Under the pieces are notes generated by a model that saw only the letters and a program-made list of their open reading frames with translations, ran no database searches and had not been told where the DNA came from. A stretch of 64,000 nucleotides of DNA from Hirsutella rhossiliensis (Eukaryota > Ascomycota > Sordariomycetes > Hypocreales > Ophiocordycipitaceae), in the NCBI RefSeq assembly GCF_020360975.1, contig NW_025408669.1, positions 4,216,001 to 4,280,000 of the forward strand, written 5' to 3'. The position numbers and the translations under genes are program-made. Shown piece by piece: positions 12,109-25,289 of this stretch; positions within the stretch are counted from its first letter, which is position 1; each line of letters begins with the position of its first letter.

Positions 12109-12158
12109 AGAGGAGGAGGAGGAGGAGGAGGAGGAGGAGGAGGAGGAGGAGGAGGAGC
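12109..12158. repeat. (GGA)n microsatellite
   Basis: About 16 GGA units lie just after the glycogen phosphorylase stop codon, within its likely 3' UTR. Confidence 0.92.
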
Positions 12159-14924
12159 AGTACCTAACGGTCGGGACACGGCATGGAGAAGGATGGAGTA
12201 TGACGGCTCTGGGCCCCAATGTGGACCGGGGACTGGGCTTTAGAGCAGATTGCATGGCGAAGCAAAGTTGGACGTGTCTCGTGATGGCTCCTGCAACGAC
12301 AAGGCTCAGTCATGTATGTAACTTATTACATGCATGCCCAAATGGGCATTGGGCGTGCAACATTGACGGGCAAGTCTGGTCGGGGCGTCTCGACAAGCGA
12401 GCGGCGGCCATCAGCTTCCCATCGCGAGCACATTGCAGGGGCAGGGGGTTTTAAGCCGGTCGCTCCAGCGCATGATGATGAGTTGCCGACCTCGTTGTTT
12501 GCTGCTATTACTCGGCCACTTGTCCGTATATCCCTCCCGATTGACTACCGTACTGTACCTTTTACGGGACGGGTCGCCGCGACGGGGAATTTCAAGCTAG
12601 GACTGACTGGAGGGGGCGGGGCAAAGGCGAGTGAGCGGGGCAAAAGGAGCGGGGAGCAAAAGGGAGCGGGGAGGCGAGGCGAAGCACGGGGCCGGGCGGA
12701 GGAGAAGCTCCTGGCATCAGGCGTTTGCGCCGATTTCCCACTTGTGCGTCGATGCACGGAGCGGGGTGCGCGAGCGTACAGCAATTACGTACAGTACAGT
12801 GTACAGTACCTTGTAGCAGATCCGAGGTGTGTCCCTCCAGGGTAGCTCGGCACAGACCGACGACGTTTGCTTGGCTGGCGGACGGGCGCTAGCAACAAGA
12901 GCCGGAACGAGTTTGACGAGAGTGCTTGGCACTGGCTGTCAGGATTTTATGCGGGTAATTAATTTTCCACGCTTTGGGGTTGACTTGGTGGAGGGAGAGT
13001 GAGTGGTGGCCGCAGAAGCGGGCAAGCTGGAACGCGTCGAGATGATGCACCATTGAGATGCAACGCAAGAAACAGACGAGGGTTTTCATCAGTCTCCGTG
13101 TATTACAGTACAGTCTCCGTACATCATCCAGCATGTAACTACGGTATAACTACGGTATATGTATAGGACATTGCCAAGCACAGACATGAAGCAGCAGGGG
13201 CCCCGGAAACGCCATTATGCGCCCTCTGCGCCGAGAAAATCCAGCCGCCGCTCATCTCTGCATCAGCCTCGTCCGGTATCCGTGCCCCCAGAGCGATGCT
13301 TACAGTACCAACAGAACGGGGCATTGATCCCTGATCCCCCATGGAGTAACCAGAATCCAATGGCTCAGAATAAATACTATTTTTTATTTAATATTTTATT
13401 TTATCGCATATCACCCCCAATGAGGATGCCTGCCTTGCAGCCAACAAATCTCGATGAGCGGGAGCATCGACATTGTGGTTGATGCAGGCAAAAGTCGATT
13501 TGCGTCCCCATTTTCCCGACTGCCTTTCTCTTGATCCCCGTGCACACGGAGTTCCGTGTTTCGTCTTGGGCGCATGCATGTGCAAAGACAAGGCGAAGAG
13601 ACATGTCTCGACGCTTGTCTCCCCAATGCGCGCGAATCGAAACGGCGCAAATCCCGTCTCCATCGATGGATCGAGCATGCATGTCTCTGCTGCGGCTGGC
13701 GTCGGAGCCGCACGGCATCAAACCCATGAGAAACCAACTAATTAATTACTGTGCCCTCTTCTTGCTCACCTCCACTCTCCCAGGCCACACTAGAGTTGGT
13801 TTATTCAGCCACAGGTACTGTAAGTTAATTACAATCCCGTCTCCCCTTGTGGACCGGGATCCCTGGCGGAACAACCGAACGTGTCTACACGTCCGTTCTT
13901 GGCGCGGGCCAAACAAACACCCTCCTTACCTTTATACCCTTGATCAAGGATATATTTCTTCCTGACACGCAGTCTCCTTTCTCTTCCCCCTTTCCTCCTT
14001 CTTGGAGCGACCCCGCACCCGGTGAGGGCGAGCCCGTCGGCAACTCACGGGAGCGATAAGACGGAAAGCCTCGCGCCGCGCATCGTCCCTTGGCCACGCA
14101 CGACGAGAGTCAAGTCGGTGCTTTGCCTTGCTCGTCGTACCCTTGGGTTGCCTTGATGCACACATCCAAGGAACTGCTTTGCCCCACCCCTCTTTCCAGC
14201 GGAGAGCAGAAGCACACGAGCTGTACACGGCCTTGGACAAGGGCACCGCCGCGGCTCCGGCCGGCCGTTTGCCCGTCGGCGGTCCGGCACGCATCCGGTC
14301 CCGGGCTGGCTGACTTGCAGGCCAGGCTGCGGTTGCACAACGGCCGGTCCAACTCCGACAGTACATACACGAGATACTGTACGAAGCACGGAATACGGGC
14401 TAGGCGCATGTATTGCTATCTTACTGTCCATGAACTTGCACGTTCCCATTGTCGGCTGCCTCCGGATTTGTCCAAGACAATGCCTGCGGCGGCCGTTGGT
14501 GCCTGTGGTGCTGTGCGTCGCTCAGGCACCGCGTCTCACGGTACAAGCATCCCAGGTTCCTGCCCTGCTTTGACGCAGCAACCAGTACTTGCATGTCTGG
14601 TACCTTTCTGATCATTCCGCACCGCCCTTGGGCCATTCGTCGGTGGGGCGAGCTGAGGATTCTTGTGGGCAGGCCTTGATTGCCTCAGGGGATACTACGT
14701 ACTGTGCACCGCCTACCCGCCGGACAGTACTCCTGCGGTACAAGCCCCGTAGCTCTGTGAGCCCCCCGCACTCGCATGCACCAGTCCGCGTGGCTGCTGT
14801 ACCCTGAAGGTACTACATCTACCAGCGTCGTGGCGCCTCTAGGGCACGGCGGCTAGTGGGCCTCTTTTCCTCCAGTTGGCGTCCATCCATTTTTGCCCCT
14901 CCTTTGCTCCTCCTCTTTCTGCCG

Positions 14925-14990
14925 CTCCTCCTCCTCCTTCACCTACTCCTCCTCCTCCTCCTCCACGTCCTCCTTCACGTCCTCCACGTC
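14925..14990. repeat. Polypyrimidine (CTC)n / CTCCACGTC tract
   Basis: Repeated CTCCTC and TCCACGTCCTCC units lie in the HOG1 upstream region. Such tracts are common in fungal promoters and leaders. Confidence 0.7.
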
Positions 14991-15524
14991 CACTTTGGCC
15001 TGCTCTCGGCGCCCCGTCACGCCTCTTTTTGCATCTGTTCCCTCGCCCGCCGTCTCATGCACAAACGCCGCTAGAGCTTGGCTCCCCTCGCTGACCCCCA
15101 GCCAGCAAGCCAGCACACTGCCCGGGCTGCCGTCCTTGCCGCCCTGCCGTTTCACCGCAGCCACGGTTCACCGTATCACACGACGAGAAAAAGGCGCCCT
15201 GCGATAGCTTTCGAGGAATCCCTTCACCCTCTTGACCACCGCCAGCGGCCCAACCCATCGCCGCCGCCACACCGGGGGAACTCGCTCGTCGTGCCCTGCT
15301 TCCAAAATCCCGACGTGCTTCGCCTCTCCCACCCGTGCCCGCACCCCTTCTTCCGCCCCTGGTCTGTTGTTGGCTGCCCGCCTGCCGTCGACGCTGGCAA
15401 TCCCCCCCTCCCCACGCGCCATCGGCAGCCTTCTTCATCACCTCCTGCACCTTGCACTGCTCTGCCTCCACGCACATCTTCGTCTTGTTTGTCACAACGA
15501 AGCGCCGCTTCATCCTCCGCAACC

Positions 15525-17127
<1,603 letters not shown>

Positions 17128-17687
17128 TAAGAGGATCAGATGTACTGTCGCAACGCGCTTGTGCGCATTTGGATAGTAGTAGATGGCAGAGACAGGCCCT
17201 TGCAGGGCGGCTCCCGATACCACCGTGGCAATCGTCGCAGACTTGGCCGGCGTTTGCGACGAGAAGACGTACGCACGCGATGGAGCCGCTCACGACACGA
17301 GAGTTATGGCGTTGGGGGGCGGGCGGAAGAAAGAAGACGGGCTCTTCCTTTGGGTTCGTGTACGAGTTTCGAGGCTGTAGCAAACGCACAAAATACACGA
17401 CGTGGGCGAGCACGATGAATTGCTTTGCCGGTTGAATATTTCTCTCACAAGGCGCCATGAATACGGGATGCTCTCGGGGGTGCCGCTTTGCCGATGCGAT
17501 GGTGGAGCGACAGGTGAATATAGATAAGGGAGAAAGCAGCGTCTGGCAAGTAGTAGGAAGCGCATGCATGAGAAACGAGAATGAAGAGGGAGAAGAGACT
17601 CTGAGGAGGGCTTCATTTTAATTTCTGCGGCTCGTGCACGTCCCCGGGAGCAACATACTCTGGCCTCTCTCTCCGCGACCCCCTTGG
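17128..17687. other. HOG1 / ABCC convergent 3' regions
   Basis: This is the 3' flank of HOG1 facing the 3' end of the ABCC gene on the other strand. Small overlapping ORFs on both strands show no family likeness. I see nothing else. Confidence 0.5.
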
Positions 17688-20600
17688 TCAGCTCTCCTCG
17701 AGGAACTCGCGCAGCTCGGTCTCCTCGCCGCTGTGGCAGACCATGTCGTAGAACTGGCCCCTGGAATCGTAGAGGTCCTTGGGCGAGCCTTGCCTGGTGG
17801 GCGGCGCGCCCCATTTTGTCAGTCTTGGCCGCACTGTCAACGGGCGGTGGATTTTGCTTACTCGAGAACTCTGCCCGCGCTCATGACGACGACGACGTCG
17901 TAGTCGATGATTGTGCGCAGGCGATGGGCAATGGTGACGAGGGTGCGCCCGCTGCCGCCGCCGTCGTCGTCGGCGCGTTGGAGCTCGGCGCGCAGGACGC
18001 GCTGGATGCCGCGGTCCGTCGCGTAGTCCATGCTGGCCGTGGCCTCGTCGAGGAGCATGAGGCGGCTGTCGCGGACGAGCGCCCGGCACAGCGAGAGCAC
18101 CTGGCGCTGGCCGTGGGAGAAGTTGTCCCCGCGGGCGTGCACCTCCGTGGCGAGGGCAATGGCCTCGTTGCCGTTGACCGCCGCGGCCCCATGGACGTGG
18201 TTGTCGTCGTCGTCGTCGTCGCCGCCGCCGGAGGAAAAGGACGCGATGCCCTTGCAGTTGTCGAGGGCGGCGTCGAGGCGTGCGCGGGAGGCGAGGCCCG
18301 TCGGGTCGAGGTTGGAGGCGACGGAGCCGCTGAAGAGGACGGCTTCCTGCGGGATGATGGTGAGGCTCTCGCGGAGGCGGCGGCGGGGCACCTTTGTGAT
18401 GTCGACGCCGTCGAGGAGGATCTGGCCCGAGACGATGTCGGTGAAGCGCAGGAGGGAGAGGACCAGCTGACAGTCGTCATTAGCTTCAACCCCGAAGCGA
18501 TGAGCCACAGATGCGAAGAAACTCACGGTGCTCTTGCCCGACCCCGTCCTTCCGACGATGGCGACCCGCTGGCCGGCCCTGAACGTGAGGCTAATGTCGG
18601 AGAGAATGTCCGGGCCGCCGGGGTCGTACCGCACCGTCACGCTGCGAAACTCGACCTGCCCCGAGCACGGCCAGCCTTCGGGGATGACGCGGGCGTCATT
18701 GTCGGTGTAGCCCCCTTCGGCCTGGTCCGCGAATGGCCTGTCGTCCTTGCCCTCGGGCTCGAGCTTGACGTATTCCTTGACGCGGTGGAACTGGTGGTGG
18801 GGAGATGAATACTTAGCATCCACGGGCTCGGCCAAAAGGGGGTCGCGGGAGCAAAGAAGCAAGGGAGGACTTGACCAGGAACTTACACTTTGCATCTCCA
18901 CCTCGAGATCATTCATGCTGCGCACGAGCATGAGAATCGTCTGGCTCAGCTCGTTGGCACTGGTGAGAGAGAAGCCGACCAAGCCAGCTCCGACAAGCCC
19001 GACCTTGGACACGGCAATGATGCCGGCCGAGAGGGCGACGAGGGCAGTGACGAGGTCGATGCGCACCGCGACCCAGCGGTTGCAGTTGTAGTTCGTCTCG
19101 GACGCGGCGGACCACACGCGCAGCTTGTCGGCCAGCTCGGCGCCAAACGTGCCCGCCATGCCGGTTCTGGCGCGGATGACGGGCAGGCCGGCGAGCGTGT
19201 CTGCAAACTGCGAGAAGACGGGCGACTGGGCCGACGAGGTCAGGCGCTTGATGACGACGGCGGTGCGCGTGTACATCTCGCCCACGACGATGCCGACGCA
19301 GCAGGCCGCCAGGCCGGGCAGCATGAAGACGGGCATGATTGCGCTGACGGCGCCGACGCGCAAGAGGAGCTGGATGATGGTGTCGAGGGACGCACGCAGC
19401 ATGGCGCCCAGCGCGCCGTCAATCGACGCCATGTCGCCCGAGAAGCGGTTTGTGATGCGGCCCACGGGTACCGCCTTGAACCATGATAGCGGTACCCTCA
19501 TGACGGCGCGGATAAAGTCGTTGTGCAGCCTGCGTGCCGCGCGCCACGAGCCCCATTCGAACGCGATGACGATGACGCCGTACGACATCAGCTCGGAAAA
19601 AACCAGTAGCGCAAAGATGCCCATGTAAAAGGCAACGTCGACGTGCGCATTGTGGTTGTAGGCTTCGACCCAGACCGACAGCCATAGGGTCGTCGAGAAG
19701 AAGAAGACATTGGCGAGGAGGAGGCCCACGAGGCAGACGACGGCAAACAGCGGGTGGCCAAAGTAGCCCATGTACTGGAGCACTGCAGAGGAGAAGCGTC
19801 AGTCAGCACATGTCTTGCGAGGATCGCCGGGGACGAGCAGATGCGCGTACTGCCCAGGCGGCCCGCCTTGCTCGTCGCCTTCATCTCCTGATCCACGGCG
19901 TCGTTGCGGACGGAGGCGTCTTGGGCCACCTTGCTGGTGTCGTTGAACCCATCTCCGTTGGGCTGGAGCTCCGGCTCGGGCACCTTGTCCGCTTCTCTCC
20001 CGTTTCCGTCGTCATCGCCGCCCCCGAGGACATCGGCAATCTTGATAGGCCGGCGAACAACGCCAATGTTGGGATCCACGCTCTTGACCTGGCCACCGTC
20101 GAGCATTATGGAAAGGTCTGCTTGAGCAGAGATCCACGGGACCTGAGTGACGAGGACCGTCGTCCGCCCCCGCAGCAAGTCGCCACAGAAGCAATGCTTC
20201 CACACGCCCGCCGACGTCTTGGCGTCCAGGGCCGAGAAGACGTCGTCTAGAAGTAGCAGCGGAGCCTTGGAATACAACGCTCGAGCCAGGGCAACTCGGG
20301 CTTTTTGTCCGCCGGACAGAGACGTCCCGTTCTCGCCCACTGCTGTCTGATCTCTCAGGGGCAACTCGCGCAAATCCTCGGGGAGGCAGCAGGCCTCCAG
20401 CACCCGGCCGTAGCGAACTTCTTCCATGGGGCTCCCGAAGAGGATGTTGTCGCGGATGGTTTCATTCTGGAGCCAGGCTGACTGAGACGCAAATGCAATG
20501 TCTTCCGGGGCCGTGACGCTCCCGCCTTCCAGGTAGGTCTCGCCAAGGATGGCGAGCAGGAGGGTCGACTTTCCACAGCCGCTCTGTCCAGTGACGACGT

Positions 20601-22648
20601 TGAGGCCGCCCTCGACAAAATCGAGGTTGATGTCTCGAAGACTGAAGGTGGCCTTCTTGCTTCGGCGAAAGTGGCCTCGTTCGATGCGCAAGGGACCGGC
20701 AGGATACTTGACGAGCGGAACAGTGCTTTCAAAGTACTTATCCAGCCGGCCGAAAGCGACGAGGGCGCCCGCGAAGTTGCGGGAAAACATGCTGGCCATC
20801 ATGATGTTTCTGCGAATGTTCTTGACCAGGTATAGGGTTGTAAAGGCGGTCGAGGCTTCCAGGGGCTTCCTGTCGAGTCCGACGTGCAGACCAAACAAGA
20901 CGAGTAGAGCAAGATACGGAAAGATGTGGGAGATTTCATTGATAGTGGTTTGCAACACTGCGAGCCCCCATAGTCCCTTTTGCTCAACGGCTCGAGCGGC
21001 GACAAGCTTTTCGGTAATGGGCGTCTCCCAGGCAAAGTACTTGATGGCCCGTATGGAAGCCAGGTACTCGGTTACGAGGGAGATGCGAGCATCCTGTGCT
21101 TTTCGGACTCGTTTCTGCGTCCCATACATCATCTTGCCGAACCAGACAGAAAGGGGTACTCCCAGGAACAACACAAAGGTCCCGACGAGGGAGGCCCAGC
21201 CGAGCATCTTGTACAGGCCGATGAGGGATATGACGGTGCCCGATGGGACGCCGACCAGGACAATAATCATGTCGCGGGCCCGGAAGATGGCGTCGACATC
21301 GGCAGCCATCAAGTTGGCTAGCCGCCCGGCCGAGGTTGACTTTTGCGCCTTGTCACTGTCGTTGTCAGGCTTGGCCTTGTCACCGCTCGCCTGGAAAGGG
21401 TCGTCCTCGATCTCCATGGACTGCAATGCCTTGTGGTAGAGTTCCTGCGTCATGGCCGACTTGATGCGCACTATGAGCCGGGTAGAGGTGAATATGTATT
21501 GCTGGTAGAGAATGGATCGACAGACTGGCCCGGAAAACATGAGGATCAGCCAGACCCAGGGGTGGTAGACGGCATCAGCAGGAGCGTCGAGATATTGCAG
21601 CAACCTAAACATGGCGAACGGTGCGATATTTTCCACGATATAGCTGCAGCCGACCCAGAGGGACATGAGGAGCAGCTCTACCCTCTGGAACCGGAGCGTC
21701 GTCCACAAGGTGGTCTTTGAAATGGAGCGAGCAACTTGAACCTTGCGAAGGAGATAGAGGGGCTCGTCGTACCAGGCCAGCTTGGGAATACCCGACATGT
21801 CGAGCTTTCCCGTGGTACCTTTCCAGATGACGGGCGTGAGCCACTCGTAGGTGCAATAGTAGTTGATCCAGCTGCACGTTTCCTCCAGGGTGGGCTCGCC
21901 TGGAAGCTCAAGGCCGGGGGTGTCATCGTGGTCATCTATCTGGGGCAGGACCCATGCTCTCGGAGTGAACATGGCCAAGACGAGGGCGACCAGGAGAGAA
22001 GCCGCGGCGCCGAGGATGCTGGGGTCGATGGTGCACTGGATTCCCGTCTGAACACAGGGAAGAAAGTGAGTCGCCACGAGCATGGCCAGGGACGCGACCG
22101 TAACAAAGTTGACCTGGTGAAGGGCCGCTTGGCGCCACTGGAGATGTCTTGAGAGCCGCAGTAGCCCGAGGACGAAGAGATAGACGAGGAGGACGAGACT
22201 CGGCCAGTGAGTGCGGCGGCGCACATAGGCGACGGCGAGAAAGGTCAAGGCAGCGGCCCTGGAGGCCTGGGAGAGCAGCTCAAAGCGCCAGGGGATGGAT
22301 GAGGCCTTGGGCTTGGCGCCTGGGCGGCCATTGCGATGCCGAGAAAGACAAGCGACGGCTACGCAGGCGAGGGAGACGGCGAGGATGACGGCCTGGAGAA
22401 TGCCCGACTGGGAGAAGCGGGAGAGGCGGCGGATCCATGGGACCTGGGAGACGGCGGTGCTGATGAGGCTGGACGAGGCGGGGGCTTCATCAGCATCGAA
22501 ATGAAGTGTTGAAGCTCGAGCAGCAGAGGAGAAGAGGAGCCATCACCAACCTGGACAGCGGCGGCCGTCTCGGCGGGTCGTAAGCACCGACGATGCTCCG
22601 AAAGGGCGAGGACTCGTAGGAGCCAAGGCGAAGAATGGCAACGTCCAT
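17688..22648 (-). CDS. ABCC-family (MRP-type) ABC transporter, full length
   Basis: ATP-driven exporter of conjugates or metabolites across the plasma or vacuolar membrane. Read on the minus strand, the clear exons are about 22464-19849, 19782-18887, 18790-18527, 18466-17862 and 17793-17688. Order: N-terminal membrane helices, TMD1, NBD1 (Walker A TGQSGCGKST, signature LSGGQKARVALARAL, Walker B LLLLDDVFSALD), TMD2, NBD2 (Walker A VGRTGSGKST, degenerate signature FSHGQRQVLSLCRAL, Walker B LMLLDEATASMD), then the tail QGSPKDLYDSRGQFYDM. NBD2 carries a D-rich insert (GGGDDDDDD) before the signature. The N-terminal exon is not resolved: the long frame opens at about 22550 without an ATG. An ATG at 22646-22648 (MDVAILRLG) is one candidate joined by an intron. 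Substrate unknown. Confidence 0.9.
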
Positions 22649-24503
22649 GGCAGAATCCACGGCCCAGTTCCACAACCAAGGCGTGTGTCGGAGAAAAGAT
22701 GGGTACGGATGGGGAAACGGGGCAAGGAAACCGCGCTCTTGACCGCCCGTGAGGCGCTGTAGCCGGCGCGCCCCTCCCCTGCTGGGCGGGGTCTCTGCCC
22801 GCTGAAGCCCCGAAGCCGGGGCTCAGTTTAGGCCCCTGGTTCGACGGCCCCTGGTTCAACGGCCCTTTGCATCATTATACATCCTCCTGCCTCTTCGGTC
22901 CCCGTGCGGTAGCCCTCTTCTTCACCACCGAAACTCTTTGTTACGCAACGCAGCCATGTTGAATACAGTCAACAAGGAAGCCATTCTACCACTAACCAGG
23001 TCAAAACCCTTGTACCCAACGCAGCAGCCATGCTGAACATGGGCAAGGAAAAAGCCATTCTACCAGCAACCACGCTACTCCGTGCCATCATCCTCCGCCT
23101 ATCCATCCACTTTGCGCCGGTTCCACCCGGTTCATCGAGCCTATGGTCGCGACAGGATATGGAACGGGTAAAAAAGACTCGCCTCGTCGGGCGTCCGGGT
23201 CGTAACTTTTCCACCCAGCTTGGTTCCCTGCTGTCCGGACTTAGGTTGCGCAGCTAAGGGATCGGGCAATTGACCTTTCGTTTCCATGGGGGCCTCATGG
23301 AGAGCTGGTTTGCATTGGGTGGCGATGGCATGACCGCATTGCCAAGATAGACTGGCCGGCTCTACCGAGATCCAGATCACGGCTGGAGGATCCGAGGTGT
23401 CTTCGTAACTGATTCTCAGGATGTCGACGGCGTTGCATTTAATCTAGTGCCTTGATAACATATCCATCACCTTTCCCCTTAGACACGTAAGTCCATTGAA
23501 GGCGTTCCATTTGCCGCCAACAATAGGATGGGCACTTGGGGTTCTCGACGACCTTTGGTTGCAGTCGATCAGTTTCCTCGTAGGGCCCAAGGAGTCGAGC
23601 CAGATGGTGCCACGAATCTTGGCTCTGACGGCAATCCAAAGATAGTGGAATTCGAGAGAGTCGACCGAGGGAGGAGAAGGCCAGAACTTCGACTTGTCGT
23701 CCAAGGGCGTATACCGTGCGAAAAGCGCGAGAGAGAACAGACCGACACCTTGGATTCACCGTCGACAACCAGGAACGAAGCTGAAGGCTTCAGAGTCGCC
23801 CCGAAGTCTAATCGTAACGCGCAGGCACGAGCAACAAGTCGGACTCGCCGACAAAAGCCGGCTGGAAGTCCAGGTTCGTCTTCGACGATCAGATAACAGG
23901 GGGCCGCAAACTAACTCGCGGGGACAATGGGGCCGTTCGGCGGCGAGGGTTCGATAACGAGCCTAGAGGACTGGACAGAGAGATAAGGACTTTCTCGAGC
24001 TTGGGGAATCTTGCCAGGACACGGTGTGGGTATAATGCCTGACGAGGACGTGATCTTCGTCGTATCTCTTGTCGTACCTCTTCCAAGACTTCGCTTCGCC
24101 GGCCTATGGGACTCCCAAGCCTCTAGCGTCGAGGTTGCGTTTTCCGTGGCGAACTCATGAGGCTTGCCTTGGACGCAGCAGTGCTGGCCAGGGCCGACGT
24201 GGTGAAGGTTCGGATGGATGCTTGCTTCGCCATGGCGAAGACATGTTGATGGTGTGAGTGCGTTGTAATCTACTCGTGTCCGTGTCCATTTCTTGAGGGG
24301 GAAAGGGGGAGAGAAAGGGGGAGAAGAAGGGGGGGGGAGGTCTTTAACGGCGGCTCCATCGAATAATAGGGCGACTGTCCTCTTTGGTGGGCTTTGGTTC
24401 AAAGGTCGCCCAAAACTCTGCGAGCTCTTCCAGGCGCTGCGTCTATGTCATTGGACTGATATTTTCAAGAAATTTTCTGGCCCTGTCCTATAGAGTGACG
24501 ACC
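22649..24503. other. Gene-poor region, lower GC
   Basis: It follows the ABCC 5' end. ORFs of 60-160 codons overlap on both strands (for example 23439-23768 and 23911-24402, minus). None shows a family motif or a clear ATG start. A direct repeat of ATGTTGAA...AAGGAA...AAGCCATTCTACCA occurs twice, near 22954-22990 and 23030-23065. I cannot exclude a degenerate gene. Confidence 0.4.
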
Positions 24504-25289
24504 TCATTGGATTCGCTCAAGCTCGAGACCAAGGTTGGGTAAGAGGTGAGGATGATATGTCGTCCAGTCTGCCATTTTGGTTAGTAGCCTATCCTTGAGA
24601 ATGGGAAACCAAAGTCTGGACTCCAGTGTATTGTGCGACTTACTGCTGGTTCCCACTGTGTGATCGCGATGACGGACCTGAACCTGCTGCGAGACGCCCT
24701 TGCCCGTGGAGTCCAGCAACTGCCCCGACTGGCTCCTCTTCAGGGCCCCGACCGGACCGTCAAACCCGCGCCCCCTCCCCTCGCTCTGCCCTCGCTCTGC
24801 CCTCGCTCTGCCCTCGCTCTGGCCGGAGCCCCCTCCCGACCCGTCACCGCCACCACCCCCGTTCCCGTTGCTGTTCCCGCTGTTGTTTCTCGGCGCCGGG
24901 GCGAACGGATTCGCGAACATCTTCGCATTCGTCTCGGTCTGCTCGGGCGCGGTCTCGGGGTGGTACCAGTTCGTGCCCGACTCCCCCCTGTCGTAGTTGC
25001 GCTCGTCGATGACCCCCGACGCCCCGACGCCCTCCATCATGGACGCGAGGTCGAAATCCGACATGGTCTCGTACGCGCTTCTGACCGAGTTGATGAACTT
25101 GTTCAAACTCGACATGATCGACTCGAAGATGACGTCCGGGCTCCTGTACTTGCACAGGACCAGGACCGGCCCCGGGGGCTCATCCAGTCCTATCCTCCTG
25201 CGCACGAACCTGGCCTTGGTCGGGTCCTTGCTCTCGCCGTAGACGGCGCACGTGTGCTCCAACCTGGACCTGCTCCCTCGGGATGCAGA
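24504..25289 (-). CDS. Unrecognised protein with Gly/Ser/Glu-Gly-Arg-rich middle (5' end unresolved)
   Basis: I do not recognise the family. Exons 25289-24644 and 24568-24504 are supported by a good intron (donor GTAAGT, branch ACTAAC, acceptor CAG; 75 nt, keeps frame). The first part is protein-like: segments such as ARFVRRRIGLDEPPGPVLVL and SSLNKFINSVRSAYETM are not low complexity. Then comes a Gly/Asn/Ser stretch and repeats of GQSEGR(A/G)R coded by a 12-bp DNA repeat (24779-24822). The short C-terminus reads WTTYHPHLLPNLGLELERIQ. No ATG lies upstream in frame; the coding exon seems to begin at an acceptor TATAG at 25290, with a possible donor GTGGGT about 55 nt further upstream. An internal ATG at 25113-25115 is the alternative start. 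No signal peptide or membrane helix is visible. Confidence 0.5.
   Translation of the reverse strand, partial: SASRGSRSRLEHTCAVYGESKDPTKARFVRRRIGLDEPPGPVLVLCKYRSPDVIFESIMSSLNKFINSVRSAYETMSDFDLASMMEGVGASGVIDERNYDRGESGTNWYHPETAPEQTETNAKMFANPFAPAPRNNSGNSNGNGGGGGDGSGGGSGQSEGRARAERGQSEGRGRGFDGPVGALKRSQSGQLLDSTGKGVSQQVQVRHRDHTVGTSSKSHNTLESRLWFPILKDRLLTKMADWTTYHPHLLPNLGLELERIQ
24779..24822. repeat. 12-bp tandem repeat CCTCGCTCTGCC, about 3.7 copies
   Basis: The unit is a multiple of three and lies inside the unrecognised minus-strand gene, where it codes the repeated (G/A)QSEGR-like block. Copy number can change without breaking the frame. Confidence 0.9.

Larger units (their letters stand above)
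12076..15524. other. Long intergenic region/leader upstream of HOG1
   Basis: This 3.4-kb region has no convincing gene. It holds a GGA repeat directly after the phosphorylase stop (12109-12158), a purine-rich patch at 12600-12710, an A/T-rich patch near 13370-13410, many GTAC-containing motifs (12540-12820 and 14580-14820), and CTCCTC polypyrimidine tracts (about 14900-15000) leading into the HOG1 5' leader. Confidence 0.5.

Noticed and set aside
17684..18808. Plus-strand ORF of 374 codons over the 3' end of the first ABCC gene.
   Set aside because: It is the antisense shadow of NBD2, which has clear Walker and signature motifs.
23439..24402. Minus-strand ORFs of 86-163 codons (23444-23704, 23911-24402).
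   Set aside because: They have no ATG start, no splice context and no family motif; overlapping frames are equally long.
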